A DNA stretch of 21,586 nucleotides. It comes from Actinomycetota bacterium (GTDB lineage Bacteria; Actinomycetota; Actinomycetes; S36-B12). Below are positions 15,097 to 21,586 of this stretch, piece after piece; positions within the stretch are counted from its first letter, which is position 1, and the number at the start of each line of letters is the position of its first letter. The position numbers were made by a program, and so were the translations under genes. The stretch spans positions 1 through 21,586 of the forward strand of contig VGBQ01000017.1 of assembly GCA_016870425.1 (NCBI GenBank), given 5' to 3'. The notes beneath the pieces were generated by a model that did not search any database, was not told the origin of the DNA, and saw only the letters and a program-made list of their open reading frames with translations.

Positions 15097-15774
15097 TCAC
15101 GCGTTCGCTCCGGTGAAACTGCGTACGGCGGAGACAAAGAAGCCGAGGCCATCGGTGGACGGGCCGGTGAGCGACTCGACCGCGTGCTCGGGATGGGGCA
15201 TGAGGCCGACGATCGTGCCCGCGGGATTGGAGATGCCCGCGATGTCGCGCAGGCTGCCGTTGGGGTTGACCTCGAGGTAGCGCGCCACGACGAGTCCGTC
15301 TCCCTCGAGGCGGTCGAGCGTCGCGTCGTCGGCGACGTATCCGCCCTCGCCGTTCTTGAGCGGGATGACGATCTCCTCGCCTTCGGCGTAGGCCTTGGTC
15401 CACGCGGTATCGGTGCGCTCCATGCGCAGGCGCTGGTCGCGGCAGACGAAGTGCAGGTGGTCGTTGCGGGTGAGCGCGCCGGGGAGAAGGTGGGATTCAC
15501 ACAGGATCTGGAAGCCGTTGCAGATCCCGAGCACCGGCAGGCCTTCGCCGGCGCGCTGGATGATGGTCGTCATCACCGGTGCGAAGCGGGCGATGGCACC
15601 GCAACGCAGGTAGTCGCCGTACGAGAATCCACCTGGGAGCACCACGGCGTCCACTCCTCTGAGGTCGTCATCGCCGTGCCAGAGGGAGACGGGATCACCG
15701 CCGGCGAGGCGCACCGCGCGCGCGGCATCGCGATCATCGAGCGAACCCGGGAAGGTGACGACGCCGATCTTCAC
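15097..15774 (-). CDS. purQ: FGAM synthase glutaminase subunit PurQ
   Basis: This 225-residue class I glutamine amidotransferase supplies ammonia to PurL. The triad is visible: Cys85 in LGICNGFQIL, and His194 and Glu196 in LMPHPEHAVE. The oxyanion-strand region is VVLPGGFSYGDYLRCGAIA. The length is normal. The start is a GTG at 15774, located inside the second copy of a 13-bp repeat whose first copy carries the purS stop 14 nt upstream. There is no strong ribosome-binding site (only GAAGA), so translational coupling to purS is likely. In most actinobacteria purL follows directly; here a convergent secreted-protein gene ends 25 bp downstream and purL lies 1.7 kb away. Confidence 0.95.
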   Translation of the reverse strand: MKIGVVTFPGSLDDRDAARAVRLAGGDPVSLWHGDDDLRGVDAVVLPGGFSYGDYLRCGAIARFAPVMTTIIQRAGEGLPVLGICNGFQILCESHLLPGALTRNDHLHFVCRDQRLRMERTDTAWTKAYAEGEEIVIPLKNGEGGYVADDATLDRLEGDGLVVARYLEVNPNGSLRDIAGISNPAGTIVGLMPHPEHAVESLTGPSTDGLGFFVSAVRSFTGANA

Positions 15775-15800
15775 TCTTCGACCCGCGTCACTCTTCGACC
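15771..15800. repeat. 13-bp direct repeat (17-bp period) at the purS stop and purQ start
   Basis: TCACTCTTCGACC occurs at 15771-15783 and again at 15788-15800, with CGCG between. On the coding strand the upstream copy holds the purS stop (GTC GAA GAG TGA) and the downstream copy holds the purQ start (GTGA). A single ancestral copy would give the usual GTGA stop/start overlap, so the repeat looks like a tandem duplication that separated the two genes. Confidence 0.85.
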
Positions 15801-16033
15801 CTCAGGTCGTAGCTCTCGATGACGGGGTTGCTCAGCAGCTCTTCGGCCATGCGGTGCAGGTCGGCAATCGCCTCGTCTGTGGCGTCACCGTCGAGGGTGA
15901 TCTCGAAGCGCTTGCCCTGACGGACGTCAGCGACGCCGTGTACGCCGAGTCGGGTGAAGGCCCCCATGACCGCACGTCCCTGAGGGTCGAGGATCTCCGG
16001 CTTGAGCATGACGTCGACGACGACTCGAGGCAT
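15788..16033 (-). CDS. purS: FGAM synthase subunit PurS
   Basis: This 81-residue protein is the small subunit that bridges PurQ and PurL and helps channel ammonia. It is recognised by RVVVDVMLKPEILDPQGRAV at the N-terminus, then GVADVRQGKRFEITLDG and the closing EELLSNPVIESYDLRVEE, the normal PurS length and pattern. The ATG at 16033 has GGAGGGG about 6 nt upstream; a longer reading frame would enter the preceding secreted-protein gene. Only 37 bp separate it from that gene's stop. This gap contains TAGACT, a possible -10, but no clear -35, so purS may be read from an internal promoter or from the upstream gene. Confidence 0.94.
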   Translation of the reverse strand: MPRVVVDVMLKPEILDPQGRAVMGAFTRLGVHGVADVRQGKRFEITLDGDATDEAIADLHRMAEELLSNPVIESYDLRVEE

Positions 16034-16070
16034 CGGATCCCCTCCGGGTGGGCGGCGGCGCCAGTCTAGA

Positions 16071-17252
16071 TCAGCGCCAGAAGTTGGCGGTGACGCGCGT
16101 CGTCCCAGCACCCGTGGGACCGGAGACGGATCCGGCCGCCCCGCCGTACTCACCCGTGCCACCGATGATGGGCAGCCGTGCCGGCTCGGTGCCGAGCAGC
16201 ATCCCGCTCACGACCATGGTGCCCGTGGTGAAGCCCTGCTCGATCATGGCGATCACCGGTGTCACGCCGTCGATCTCGGGATACGTGAGCGTGGTGGAGA
16301 AGTAGTCGCCCTTGGGCTGCTTGTCCCGCGCCGGGGTGATCGCACCGGAGGCGTAGACACCCGTGTCCGTGTCGGTAGTGACGGTGACCGCTCGCTTGCC
16401 GACGTTGTTCCAGGCGAGCGGCTTGCTGCCCCCACCGGGCTTGGCTAGCCGCGCGGTCACGGTGCGACCGTCAGCGCTGAGGATGAGCTCCCCGCGGACA
16501 CCCGCGTGGGTGCCGGTGCCGCCCAGGATCGCGAACGACATCGGCTTGGATGACCGCGCGCCGATGGTGCGGGCAAAGATGGTCGAATCCCCGTCGAAGA
16601 TCTGCAGGTCGATGCTCTGACGCGGTGAGCCGATGTTGGTCGCCACGGCAACATAGGAGGTTGCGCCACGTGCGGCACGCGTGAGGGTGACCGACCCGAG
16701 GCCACGCCCCGTTGACGTCGACACGGGCGCATCGAAGGCGAACGTCTCCTTGCTCAGGTTCTTCTCGACGAACACGTCGTACATGAAGAGGTACTTGCCG
16801 GTCTTGCCCTGCGGGATGAGGTTGAGAGTGCCCCTGGCTCCGGCGTAGGCGCCGGTGCCGCCGACCACGGGCATGATGTGCAGCATCTGCGGCGGCTTGC
16901 CCTTGGGATCCTCATTGACCGACTGGGCGAAGATCTGGCCCTTCTTCAACTGCACCTGGGACTGGGTGTCGCGGAGCTCGGCATCGGCCTTCTCGCCCGG
17001 GGCGACCACGCGGATCACGGTGGTGAGCGTGCCGTCGCCCACGCTGCCGGAGACCTTGCCGGTGGTGACGGTGAGGTCGCCGATGCCCTGCGGATTGCCG
17101 CTCGGGTCAATCACGCGGCGCGTGAACTCCCCCGTGAGGCTGAAGCTGTCCTTGACGAGGTCTCGGGGCGCCGGTGCAGCACTTGCGGGGGCCACGACGA
17201 GCACCGTGGCGGTCAGGGCAGCACCGACAGCAAGGGCGGCGAGCTTCTTCAC
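16071..17252 (-). CDS. Secreted protein with three allene-oxide-cyclase/dirigent-like barrel repeats
   Basis: This 393-residue exported protein begins VKKLAALAVGAALTATVLVV with likely cleavage after ASA (about residue 25). Three repeat units each carry the hallmark of allene-oxide-cyclase-like barrels: VVGGTGAYAGARGTLNL (129-145), ILGGTGTHAGVRGELIL (242-258) and IIGGTGEYGGAAGSVSG (362-378). The first unit has the full preceding region (MLHIMPVV, LKKGQIFAQS). The start is the GTG at 17252 with a near-perfect AGGAGGT 4 nt upstream; a TTG start at 17306 is rejected. Enzymatic cyclase activity cannot be assumed, since bacterial homologues are uncharacterised to my knowledge. The gene ends 37 bp before purS on the same strand, an unexplained pairing. 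Confidence 0.78.
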   Translation of the reverse strand: MKKLAALAVGAALTATVLVVAPASAAPAPRDLVKDSFSLTGEFTRRVIDPSGNPQGIGDLTVTTGKVSGSVGDGTLTTVIRVVAPGEKADAELRDTQSQVQLKKGQIFAQSVNEDPKGKPPQMLHIMPVVGGTGAYAGARGTLNLIPQGKTGKYLFMYDVFVEKNLSKETFAFDAPVSTSTGRGLGSVTLTRAARGATSYVAVATNIGSPRQSIDLQIFDGDSTIFARTIGARSSKPMSFAILGGTGTHAGVRGELILSADGRTVTARLAKPGGGSKPLAWNNVGKRAVTVTTDTDTGVYASGAITPARDKQPKGDYFSTTLTYPEIDGVTPVIAMIEQGFTTGTMVVSGMLLGTEPARLPIIGGTGEYGGAAGSVSGPTGAGTTRVTANFWR

Positions 17253-17275
17253 GGGACCTCCTAGCGATTCCCTCG

Positions 17276-17306
17276 AGGGTACGACGGCCCGTGAGGGTGA
17301 GGCCAA
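17276..17306 (-). promoter_or_regulatory. Candidate promoter of the barrel-protein gene
   Basis: On the minus strand TTGGCC (17301-17306) and TACCCT (17276-17281) could be -35 and -10, with a spacer of 19 nt, slightly long. The -10 runs into the palindrome CCCTCGAGGG (17270-17279), a possible operator. The AGGAGGT ribosome-binding site follows. Confidence 0.3.
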
Positions 17307-17311
17307 TCCAC

Positions 17312-17713
17312 TCAGGCGGCAGGCGGCAGATCGCTGCGGTAGACGAGCAGGCGGGCCGCCGTACCCACGGCGAGGACGTCGGCGCTGAGGAGATAGGGGA
17401 CGTTGCCGTGCAGGACGGAGGTCACCGCGGCCTCAACCTTCATCGCGAGATCCGGGCACATCATGCGCGTGAGCGCCATCGGACCGATCTGGATCGTGTC
17501 GTCATGCAGGCTGACACTGGCGTGGCCGGTGTTGCAGCCGGCCTCGACGTGCAGGTGGCCGTCGGTGATCTCCAGCGTGGCGCGGATCCCGCCGGGGAGG
17601 GGCCAGGCGCCATCGGCGTCGCGGATCTCGGTGAGCACCCAGGTGGTGCCCTCGAGCGGCCAGACCCGCGATGCGGGGTCCGGGTCGGGCGGATTGACGC
17701 CATCGTCGAGCAC
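17312..17713 (-). CDS. META-domain (HslJ-like) protein
   Basis: This protein of about 133 residues contains one META domain: LEGTTWVLTEIRDADGAWPL opens it, then ATLEITDGHLHVEAGCNTGH with the G-C-N turn, and IGPMALTRMMCPDLAMKVEA, the T-x-M-x-CPD signature. Proteins with this domain (E. coli HslJ, secreted virulence factors) have no settled biochemical role. No signal peptide is visible with my start. I place the start at a GTG at 17713. The frame stays open further upstream but is antisense to the divergent nitroreductase gene, so the extension is rejected; start choice is uncertain. The gene ends 59 bp before the barrel-protein gene on the same strand. Confidence 0.72.
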   Translation of the reverse strand: MLDDGVNPPDPDPASRVWPLEGTTWVLTEIRDADGAWPLPGGIRATLEITDGHLHVEAGCNTGHASVSLHDDTIQIGPMALTRMMCPDLAMKVEAAVTSVLHGNVPYLLSADVLAVGTAARLLVYRSDLPPAA

Positions 17714-17744
17714 GATCCCAGCGTCCCACGCGCAAGGTGCGGAA

Positions 17745-17767
17745 GCGAGCCTCACGCGTAGGCTCGC
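17745..17767 (+). promoter_or_regulatory. Leaderless -10 element embedded in an 8-bp palindrome
   Basis: GCGAGCCT (17745-17752) and AGGCTCGC (17760-17767) form perfect inverted arms with a 7-nt spacer. TAGGCT at 17759-17764 is a -10-like hexamer exactly six bases before the GTG of the nitroreductase-family gene, the same spacing as for the MFS gene at 6661. A protein bound to the palindrome would block this promoter, so it is a candidate operator. Confidence 0.45.
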
Positions 17768-17770
17768 GTC

Positions 17771-18247
17771 GTGAGCAAGCGCCTCTACGACCTCTTCTGG
17801 GGCACCTCCCTGCGCACGACGACCGCCCTGCATCGCGTCGTCCACAGGGTGAGCGGGGGTCGGGTCTGGCGGCGATTCCCCGGCGGCGCCCAGGTCGTGT
17901 GGATCACCACCATGGGCCGCAAGTCGCAGCAGTGGCGCACCAACCCGCTGCTGGCCGCACGCGTCGACGACGGCTGGTGCGTGGCGGGCTCCAACGCCGG
18001 CCAGGCCAAGGTGCCGGGCTGGGTCTTCAACGCGCGCGAGCACCCCGAGGGCTACGTGCTCATCAACGACGACGCGTGGCACTGCACCTTCGTCGAGGCG
18101 GAGGGCGAGGATCGCGACCAGCTCTTCGAGCGGATGGTGGCGATGTGGAAGTCCTACGAGATGTACGCCGAGAACGCCGGTCGCTACATCCCCGTCTTCC
18201 GGATCGTCCTCGGCGAGCGCGTCCCCAAGTCCGCCATCCCCGCCTAA
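17771..18247 (+). CDS. Deazaflavin (F420)-dependent nitroreductase-family protein (Ddn-like)
   Basis: This 158-residue split-barrel protein belongs to the Ddn family, which uses reduced coenzyme F420 to reduce quinones, nitro compounds or other acceptors. The signature is VVWITTMGRKSQQWRTNPLL (42-61), followed by VAGSNAGQAKVPGWVFNAREHPEGYVLIND, where the family reads S-N-x-G-x(n)-P-x-W-x-x-N-x-x-x-x-P. The YIPVFRIVL end is also typical. The GTG at 17771 fits a leaderless start. Lysine and arginine residues in the GRKS loop are those known to contact F420 in the family. It implies that the host makes F420. It is divergent from the META-domain gene and converges on the metalloprotease gene with 7 bp between stops. 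The specific substrate is unknown. Confidence 0.85.
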   Translation: MSKRLYDLFWGTSLRTTTALHRVVHRVSGGRVWRRFPGGAQVVWITTMGRKSQQWRTNPLLAARVDDGWCVAGSNAGQAKVPGWVFNAREHPEGYVLINDDAWHCTFVEAEGEDRDQLFERMVAMWKSYEMYAENAGRYIPVFRIVLGERVPKSAIPA

Positions 18248-18254
18248 CCCCCGG

Positions 18255-20219
18255 TCAGCGGCGGACGCAGCGAAGGTTCCTGAAGTTGTAGGTGTCTACC
18301 AACTGCCGCGGACCTGAGAAGACACCCTGGAAGACCACCCACCGGCCGCGCGGCACCGACGTTGAACGCACGATGGTGCTCTCGATGGCCACATTGTTCT
18401 CGTCCTGACTGACGAGCGTCGCGGTGAGACCTCCCGGGCACATGGCCGTGGTCTTGATGGCGACGCCGAAGCAGTTCAGTCCCTGCTGCCAGCAGCGAAG
18501 GTAGTCGTAGTCCATCCAGGAGTAGAAGAACGTCGACGATAGGCGAGTCCAGTTCGCGGTTGGCTGCACGGTGGGCAGACGCACAGACCAGCGTTGCGAT
18601 GCGCGCTGGCCCGCGAGGTCAACTGCCGCCATGTCCACCGTGTAGGAGCCCGGCGACAGCACCAGCGAGGAGGGAGGGGCAGTGGGGCGCGTGCCTCGCA
18701 GGCCGGGCCCTGGACGGGTGCCCCCGAGCGTGATCGCCCGAGTCCCCTTCACGGAGAGTTGCACAGTGTTGATCCACATGTCGTCGGTCGCTGACAGGGG
18801 CATCTCGTAGGTCGCTCGCGCGGTCCCCGTCACTTCCTGACCGAGTCGGCCCTCACGATCGCCGGAGCCCCACATGGCCTGCGAGGTGGACAGCGCACAC
18901 GTCGTGCCGGAGCATCCCCCCAGTGCTTCGGGCCCGATAACGGGCGGTGAGAGGTCTGGCGGTCGAGAGACGCGTACCGTCGCAGCGGAGGGCGTCGCCG
19001 CCAGCACCGTCACGGTGGAGCCATCCGGGAGGGTGCGGGAGCGGCCCGTGTCGAGACCAATACGGATGATCCCCTCGGTGAGCATCTCCGGATCCGACAG
19101 GGCCACGGTGCCCTCCTCGAAGCGGTACGGCTCGGGCCCCTTGTCCGGATCGTCGTCCACCAGACGGATCACGACCCCGGCCCCAGGACCGTCACCGGAC
19201 TGTGCCGCACCAGCCTGGAAGTCCGCGGGACGGAAGTCCAGGACGATCTTTGCGCGGTCGAGCCACGGGAGGTAGACCGCCCGGGTCCCGCTGGCCGCAT
19301 CCACCGGTGCCAGTGTGATGTCGCGCGTGACGCCCGGGGCAACGGAGTCGATAGAGGCATCGGGAAGGGCCCCGAGAATGTTGATGTTGTGGGCGTGCAT
19401 GTCTGCCTGACGCCATACGCACGTCGAGCGGCAGTCCCAGAAGCCTCCGTGACCCATGAAGTCGAGCAGGTCGCCGTACTCCTCCAGGTCTGGTGAGCCA
19501 CCAGCGGGCCAGGACGGCTCGGTCCCCCTGGGAACCACCGCACGGGAGTGCATGAGTCCGATGTTGTGACCGACCTCATGCACGAAAATACGCATGAGGT
19601 CCGCCTCATCGATTCCCGCGCTGACCCACAGTCCCGGGGCGCGCAGGTAGCCCCGACCGCCCACGTTGCACTGCTCGGCCGGCACGGTCGGTGTGATCAC
19701 CGCCCAGATGACATCAGCGGCTCCTGCGGAGGGAGTAAGAGGCAGCAGCGGAGCCATAGCGTTTTCGGCCGGGTCCATGCTGCACACGGAGTCGCCATAG
19801 GCCGGCAGCGTCTGCGCCGGTGCCACCATGCGTAGGCGGACCTTGCCTGACGTGGTCCGGGCGTACCAAGCGTCCGCAGAGGTGACCATGTTGGACAACT
19901 GTGTCGCGGTGAGATCAACGGTGCCGTCCGCCGTGTCCATCGTGAATACACGCACGTCGTAGGTCACCGGCGCAGCGGTGCGCGCGCGCCCGACCGGAGG
20001 CGTGCGCAGCGGCGACGTGCCCGGCGGCGGCAGCACCATGTCGGTGCCCGGGACGGTGCGCGCCTCGGCACCGAGGTCCGGCGCGAGTGCCGGCAGCGTG
20101 AGTGGAGACTGAGTGCCGGCCCGGTCCGTCGGCTGCTCAGCCGCCCACCCCGGGACAGCGACGAGCGCGAGCACCGCGCTGACCGCCGCTAGCCGCGCGA
20201 CCGTCCCCCATCCACGCAT
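18255..20219 (-). CDS. Secreted zinc metalloprotease, gametolysin (M11)-like
   Basis: This 654-residue exported protease has a Sec signal (MRGWGTVARL then a hydrophobic core, cleavage near GWA-AE, about 27) and a putative pro-region to about residue 85. The metzincin site is FVHEVGHNIGLMHS: His214, Glu215, His218 and His224. LDFMGHGGF provides the Met-turn (Met255). The pattern and the serine after the third histidine fit peptidase M11. Cysteines at 146 and 184 may pair. After the catalytic domain (to about 300) come beta-rich segments I do not recognise, including VTRDITLAPVDAASG and a C-terminal region with several cysteines (CWQQGLNC, AMCPGG, NLRCVRR). The ATG at 20219 is preceded by GAGGAGGGG. 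Substrate is unknown; an extracellular digestive or wall-remodelling role is inferred. Confidence 0.85.
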   Translation of the reverse strand: MRGWGTVARLAAVSAVLALVAVPGWAAEQPTDRAGTQSPLTLPALAPDLGAEARTVPGTDMVLPPPGTSPLRTPPVGRARTAAPVTYDVRVFTMDTADGTVDLTATQLSNMVTSADAWYARTTSGKVRLRMVAPAQTLPAYGDSVCSMDPAENAMAPLLPLTPSAGAADVIWAVITPTVPAEQCNVGGRGYLRAPGLWVSAGIDEADLMRIFVHEVGHNIGLMHSRAVVPRGTEPSWPAGGSPDLEEYGDLLDFMGHGGFWDCRSTCVWRQADMHAHNINILGALPDASIDSVAPGVTRDITLAPVDAASGTRAVYLPWLDRAKIVLDFRPADFQAGAAQSGDGPGAGVVIRLVDDDPDKGPEPYRFEEGTVALSDPEMLTEGIIRIGLDTGRSRTLPDGSTVTVLAATPSAATVRVSRPPDLSPPVIGPEALGGCSGTTCALSTSQAMWGSGDREGRLGQEVTGTARATYEMPLSATDDMWINTVQLSVKGTRAITLGGTRPGPGLRGTRPTAPPSSLVLSPGSYTVDMAAVDLAGQRASQRWSVRLPTVQPTANWTRLSSTFFYSWMDYDYLRCWQQGLNCFGVAIKTTAMCPGGLTATLVSQDENNVAIESTIVRSTSVPRGRWVVFQGVFSGPRQLVDTYNFRNLRCVRR

Positions 20220-20282
20220 GGCCGCCCCTCCTCGTGGCTGAGTGTGCTCCTCCCGCGGGCAGGATGCACCCCAAACGGCCGC

Positions 20283-21242
20283 TCAGCCCCGGGCGGCGGA
20301 GGCGGACGCGACCATGTCGCGCAGGTCGCGCTGGGCGCTCCAGCCCAGCTCGGCGGAGATGCGATCGACCGAGGCCACGAGCTCCGGTGGATCCCCCGCT
20401 CGCCGGTCGACGGCGACCGCCCCAACATCGCGGCCGACGACGTCTGACACGGCACCCATCACCTCGAGCACGCTCGAGCCCACGCCGGTGCCGACATTGA
20501 AGACCGCGGCCACGCCGCCCGACTCACACAGCGCGGCCGCCGCCACGTGTGCGGCTGCGAGATCGCTCACGTGGATGTAGTCGCGCACGCAGGAGCCGTC
20601 GTGCGTGGGGTAGTCGCTGCCGAAGACCTGGGGAGCCTCGCCGCGATCGAGGGCATCGAAGACCATGGGGATCAGGTTGTTGGCGCTCGTGTCGCCGAGC
20701 TCCGGCGAGCCAGCTCCCGCGACGTTGAAGTAGCGCAGCGTCACCCACGACAGCGGTGTCGAGTCGGCTCGGGCGACAGCCTCGTCACGCACCATCCACT
20801 CGCCGATCACCTTGGTCTCGCCGTACGGCGACAGCGGCGTGAGTGGTGAATCCTCGGAGATGGGTGACCACGGCGGCTCGCCGTAGACCGCTGCCGAGGA
20901 CGAATAGACCATGCAGGGTGTCGCCGCATCGGCCATCGCCTGCAAGAGCGACACCATGCCGCCGACGTTCTCGCGGTAGTAGAGGAGTGGCTGCTCGACC
21001 GACTCACCGACCGCCTTCTTGGCCGCCAGGTGGATGACGCCGGTGACGCCGTCGAGTGCGCGGCGCACCGCATCGGTGTCGAGCACGGAGGCCTCGACGA
21101 AGTCGGCGCCGTCGGGGATGCGCGAGCGCAGGCCGGTCGTGAGGTCGTCGAGGATGGTCACCTCGCGGCCGGACGCAAGCAGATCGAGCGCGACATGCGC
21201 GCCGATGTAGCCGGCTCCCCCGGTGAGCAGCCACCTGGTCAT
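20283..21242 (-). CDS. galE: UDP-glucose 4-epimerase
   Basis: This 319-residue extended short-chain dehydrogenase interconverts UDP-glucose and UDP-galactose using bound NAD. The Rossmann motif is TGGAGYIG (7-14). The catalytic set is a serine in MVYSSSAAVYG (about 115) with Tyr140 and Lys144 in YGETK. HLAAKKAVGESVEQPLLYY, LRYFNVAGA and CVRDYIHVSDLAAAH are GalE signatures. The ATG overlaps the purC stop by 4 bp (ATGA), so galE is translated in the same operon. The pairing with purine synthesis is unusual. A 63-bp gap separates it from the downstream metalloprotease gene, containing that gene's ribosome-binding site and no clear terminator. The length is slightly short of the usual 330-340 because the C-terminus is compact. 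Confidence 0.93.
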   Translation of the reverse strand: MTRWLLTGGAGYIGAHVALDLLASGREVTILDDLTTGLRSRIPDGADFVEASVLDTDAVRRALDGVTGVIHLAAKKAVGESVEQPLLYYRENVGGMVSLLQAMADAATPCMVYSSSAAVYGEPPWSPISEDSPLTPLSPYGETKVIGEWMVRDEAVARADSTPLSWVTLRYFNVAGAGSPELGDTSANNLIPMVFDALDRGEAPQVFGSDYPTHDGSCVRDYIHVSDLAAAHVAAAALCESGGVAAVFNVGTGVGSSVLEVMGAVSDVVGRDVGAVAVDRRAGDPPELVASVDRISAELGWSAQRDLRDMVASASAARG

Positions 21243-21586
21243 GCGAATCGCTCGCCGGTGAGCAGCTCATAGGCCTCGACGTACTTCGCGCGCGTCCGCT
21301 CGACGATCTCGTCGGGGAGCGGAGGCGGGGGCTCGCCGGAGTCCTTGGTCCAGCCCGAGGCCGGCGAGGTGAGCCAGTCGCGCACGAACTGCTTGTCATA
21401 GGACGGCTGCGGGTGCCCGGGCTCCCATTGATCCGCGGGCCAGTAGCGCGACGAGTCGGGGGTGAGCACCTCATCACCCAGCACCATGCGCCCCGCCCAG
21501 CGGCCCGCGCGCGCGATGCCGAACTCGAACTTCGTGTCGGCCAGGATCAGCCCGCGCTCCTCTGCAATCGCTGCCGCGCGGCGATA
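21239..21586 (-). CDS. purC: SAICAR synthetase PurC, C-terminal part (gene runs off the window)
   Basis: The last 115 residues of PurC are present; the start lies beyond the window's right edge. PurC joins CAIR and aspartate with ATP to give SAICAR. Recognition rests on RGLILADTKFEFGIARAGRW, where the ADTKFEFG strand binds nucleotide and metal, then DEVLTPDSSRYWPADQWEPG and QPSYDKQFVRDWLTSPASGW, a highly conserved stretch. The C-terminal helix ends in YEAYELLTGERFA-like residues (VEAYELLTGERFA). It overlaps galE by 4 bp. It belongs to the same pathway as purS, purQ and purL 5-10 kb away, so the region is a dispersed purine locus. Confidence 0.93.
   Translation of the reverse strand, partial: YRRAAAIAEERGLILADTKFEFGIARAGRWAGRMVLGDEVLTPDSSRYWPADQWEPGHPQPSYDKQFVRDWLTSPASGWTKDSGEPPPPLPDEIVERTRAKYVEAYELLTGERFA

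Noticed and set aside
17714..18082. N-terminal extension of the META-domain gene back to 18082
   Set aside because: The extension is antisense to the nitroreductase-family gene and has no domain character; the META domain starts soon after the GTG at 17713.

Overview
The window is high-GC DNA that reads as a chromosomal segment of an actinobacterium (Actinomycetota). The evidence for this is a BldC-type MerR-like regulator beside purine genes, three separate FGAM-synthase subunits (PurS, PurQ, PurL), a deazaflavin (F420)-dependent nitroreductase-family protein, a DtxR/IdeR-like iron box, strong GC-rich codon bias, GTG starts and probable leaderless promoters. I cannot place it below class level from sequence alone.

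Left third (1-6618, all genes on the minus strand): transcription runs right to left. An iron-repressible-looking promoter (about 6585-6618) drives a ferric-iron ABC transporter: lipoprotein binding protein (5546-6574), fused double permease (3969-5546) and ATPase (2905-3972), with start/stop overlaps of 1 and 4 bp. Immediately after the ATPase stop lies a spermidine/putrescine-type ABC system (binding protein, PotB-like and PotC-like permeases). It has no ATPase of its own, and its binding protein lacks a start codon, signal peptide and first strand. This looks like a deletion junction between two ABC operons. The left end of the window is a 36-bp tandem repeat array with nested inverted repeats.

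Centre-left (6661-10744): a divergent, probably leaderless MFS (GPH-like) transporter converges on a small sterol-carrier-family protein across a 22-bp perfect inverted repeat. A second long palindrome (18-bp arms) ends a two-gene operon of flavin-containing monooxygenase and alpha/beta hydrolase.

Centre-right (10875-16033): bldC converges on purL and the two stop codons share a CTAG. purL carries a single-base frameshift near 11474. purQ and purS lie further upstream, but a secreted M23-like protein on the opposite strand separates purL from purQ. A 17-bp tandem duplication separates the purS stop from the purQ start.

Right third (16071-21586): a secreted three-repeat allene-oxide-cyclase-like barrel protein sits just upstream of purS. 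It is followed by a META-domain protein, the F420-type nitroreductase-family gene on the plus strand, a large secreted M11-like zinc metalloprotease, galE, and the 3' part of purC, which overlaps galE by 4 bp.

Most of the window is housekeeping metabolism and transport, with a cluster of uncharacterised secreted proteins threaded through the purine locus. I saw no RNA genes, insertion sequences, CRISPR arrays or defence systems. No gene-free stretch exceeds 300 bases; the longest (1-179, 10745-10874, 13387-13529) are described individually.
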